Source of the DNA: Nereocystis luetkeana
Lineage: Eukaryota > Sar > Phaeophyceae > Laminariales > Laminariaceae
Length of the DNA stretch: 64,000 nt
Reading direction: 5' to 3'
NCBI GenBank assembly: GCA_031213475.1
Contig: JARUPZ010000016.1
Span: forward strand, 8,448,270-8,512,269
This document shows, piece after piece, positions 63,574 through 64,000 of the stretch. Each line of letters starts with the position of its first letter. Within the stretch, counting starts at the first letter, position 1. Made by a program: the position numbers and the translations under genes. A model generated the notes under the pieces. The model searched no databases. It had not been told where the DNA came from and saw only the letters and a list, made by a program, of their open reading frames with translations.

Positions 63574-63659
63574 CTGTATATAACAAGCGTGGCCCCCCGT
63601 TTTTGATCGAGCGTCGGACAGCGATCGGCGAAAAAGAGAAAACAAAGTTGCACACTTCG

Positions 63660-63900
63660 AGCCAATCACGATCTAGATGGTCTAGTTTCTTACCTGCCGT
63701 TATTAGACGTTGTGCAGGATCTGTATAAGTGCATATCCAAGCCAGGAAACATGTCCTATATTATGCAGATTCGACGGCTCGCCCCCCGGCCACATGAGCT
63801 AGATCATACAGATCAGGAACAGATGATCTATCTGACCTGAAATATCTACATCATCAAGTGAGAATGATCTGTACATGATCTGTACGTGATGTGAAAAGCT
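63660..63900. repeat. gatct-rich dispersed repeat, copy 4
   Basis: acctgccgttattagacgtt, gtgcaggatctgtataagtg and many gatctgta motifs. Positions 63901-64000 have an open minus-strand frame but no recognisable dynein sequence. Confidence 0.6.
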
Positions 63901-64000
63901 GAGACGTCGCGGTTGAAATAAGCCGCAGGGCTTCAGCAGGTTGGGTTTTTTGTGCGTCCAACAGAAGCTCGACCCCAGGGTAACCTTCGGAGGTGCGGGA

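Noticed and set aside
63900-64000. Open minus-strand frame (EGYPGVELLLDAQKTQPAEA) as a possible upstream tail exon
   Set aside because: No recognisable dynein block and no convincing donor matched to exon 1; left uncalled because the window ends here.

Overview
The window is one stretch of an intron-rich nuclear eukaryotic genome. Essentially all recognisable coding sequence belongs to a single large gene on the minus strand. Reading from high to low coordinates, 56 exons can be joined with consistent reading phase, about 8,010 nt or 2,670 codons. They encode an axonemal dynein heavy chain from the tail to the end of AAA3. The gene runs off both ends: the extreme N-terminus lies above 64000, and AAA4-AAA6, the microtubule-binding stalk and the C-terminal domain lie below position 1. 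The AAA3 signature (P-loop GGSGTAKT, then [12 protein letters not shown] and [14 protein letters not shown]) together with the tail blocks places it in the outer-arm gamma/DNAH5/DNAH8 class rather than the beta (DNAH9/11/17) or inner-arm classes.

Layout in transcription order: exons 1-24 (63573 to 39853) encode the tail (DHC_N1-type region); exons 25-36 (39287 to 22490) the lower tail and linker (DHC_N2-type); exons 37-42 (21081 to 15616) AAA1 with an intact Walker A and Walker B; exons 43-48 (13583 to 8055) AAA2; exons 49-56 (6819 to 50) the AAA2-AAA3 connector and AAA3. Introns average about 1 kb (100 bp to 2.9 kb), so only about 12.5% of the window is coding. Nearly all introns are GT-AG. 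Two must be GC-AG to keep frame and family alignment.

The introns are dense in repeats. There are short inverted-repeat (MITE-like) families with many copies, several dispersed families of 60-200 bp, a composite repeat carrying two internal arrays, and many micro- and minisatellites. At several exons a degenerate tandem copy of the exon edge and its splice-site region sits in the neighbouring intron. No second gene, tRNA, rRNA, CRISPR array or transposase was recognised.

Organism: an intron-rich eukaryote with motile flagella. About 1-kb introns with poly-G/C runs and many small hairpin elements would suit a brown alga or related stramenopile. This is inference from style only; nothing in the window names the species.
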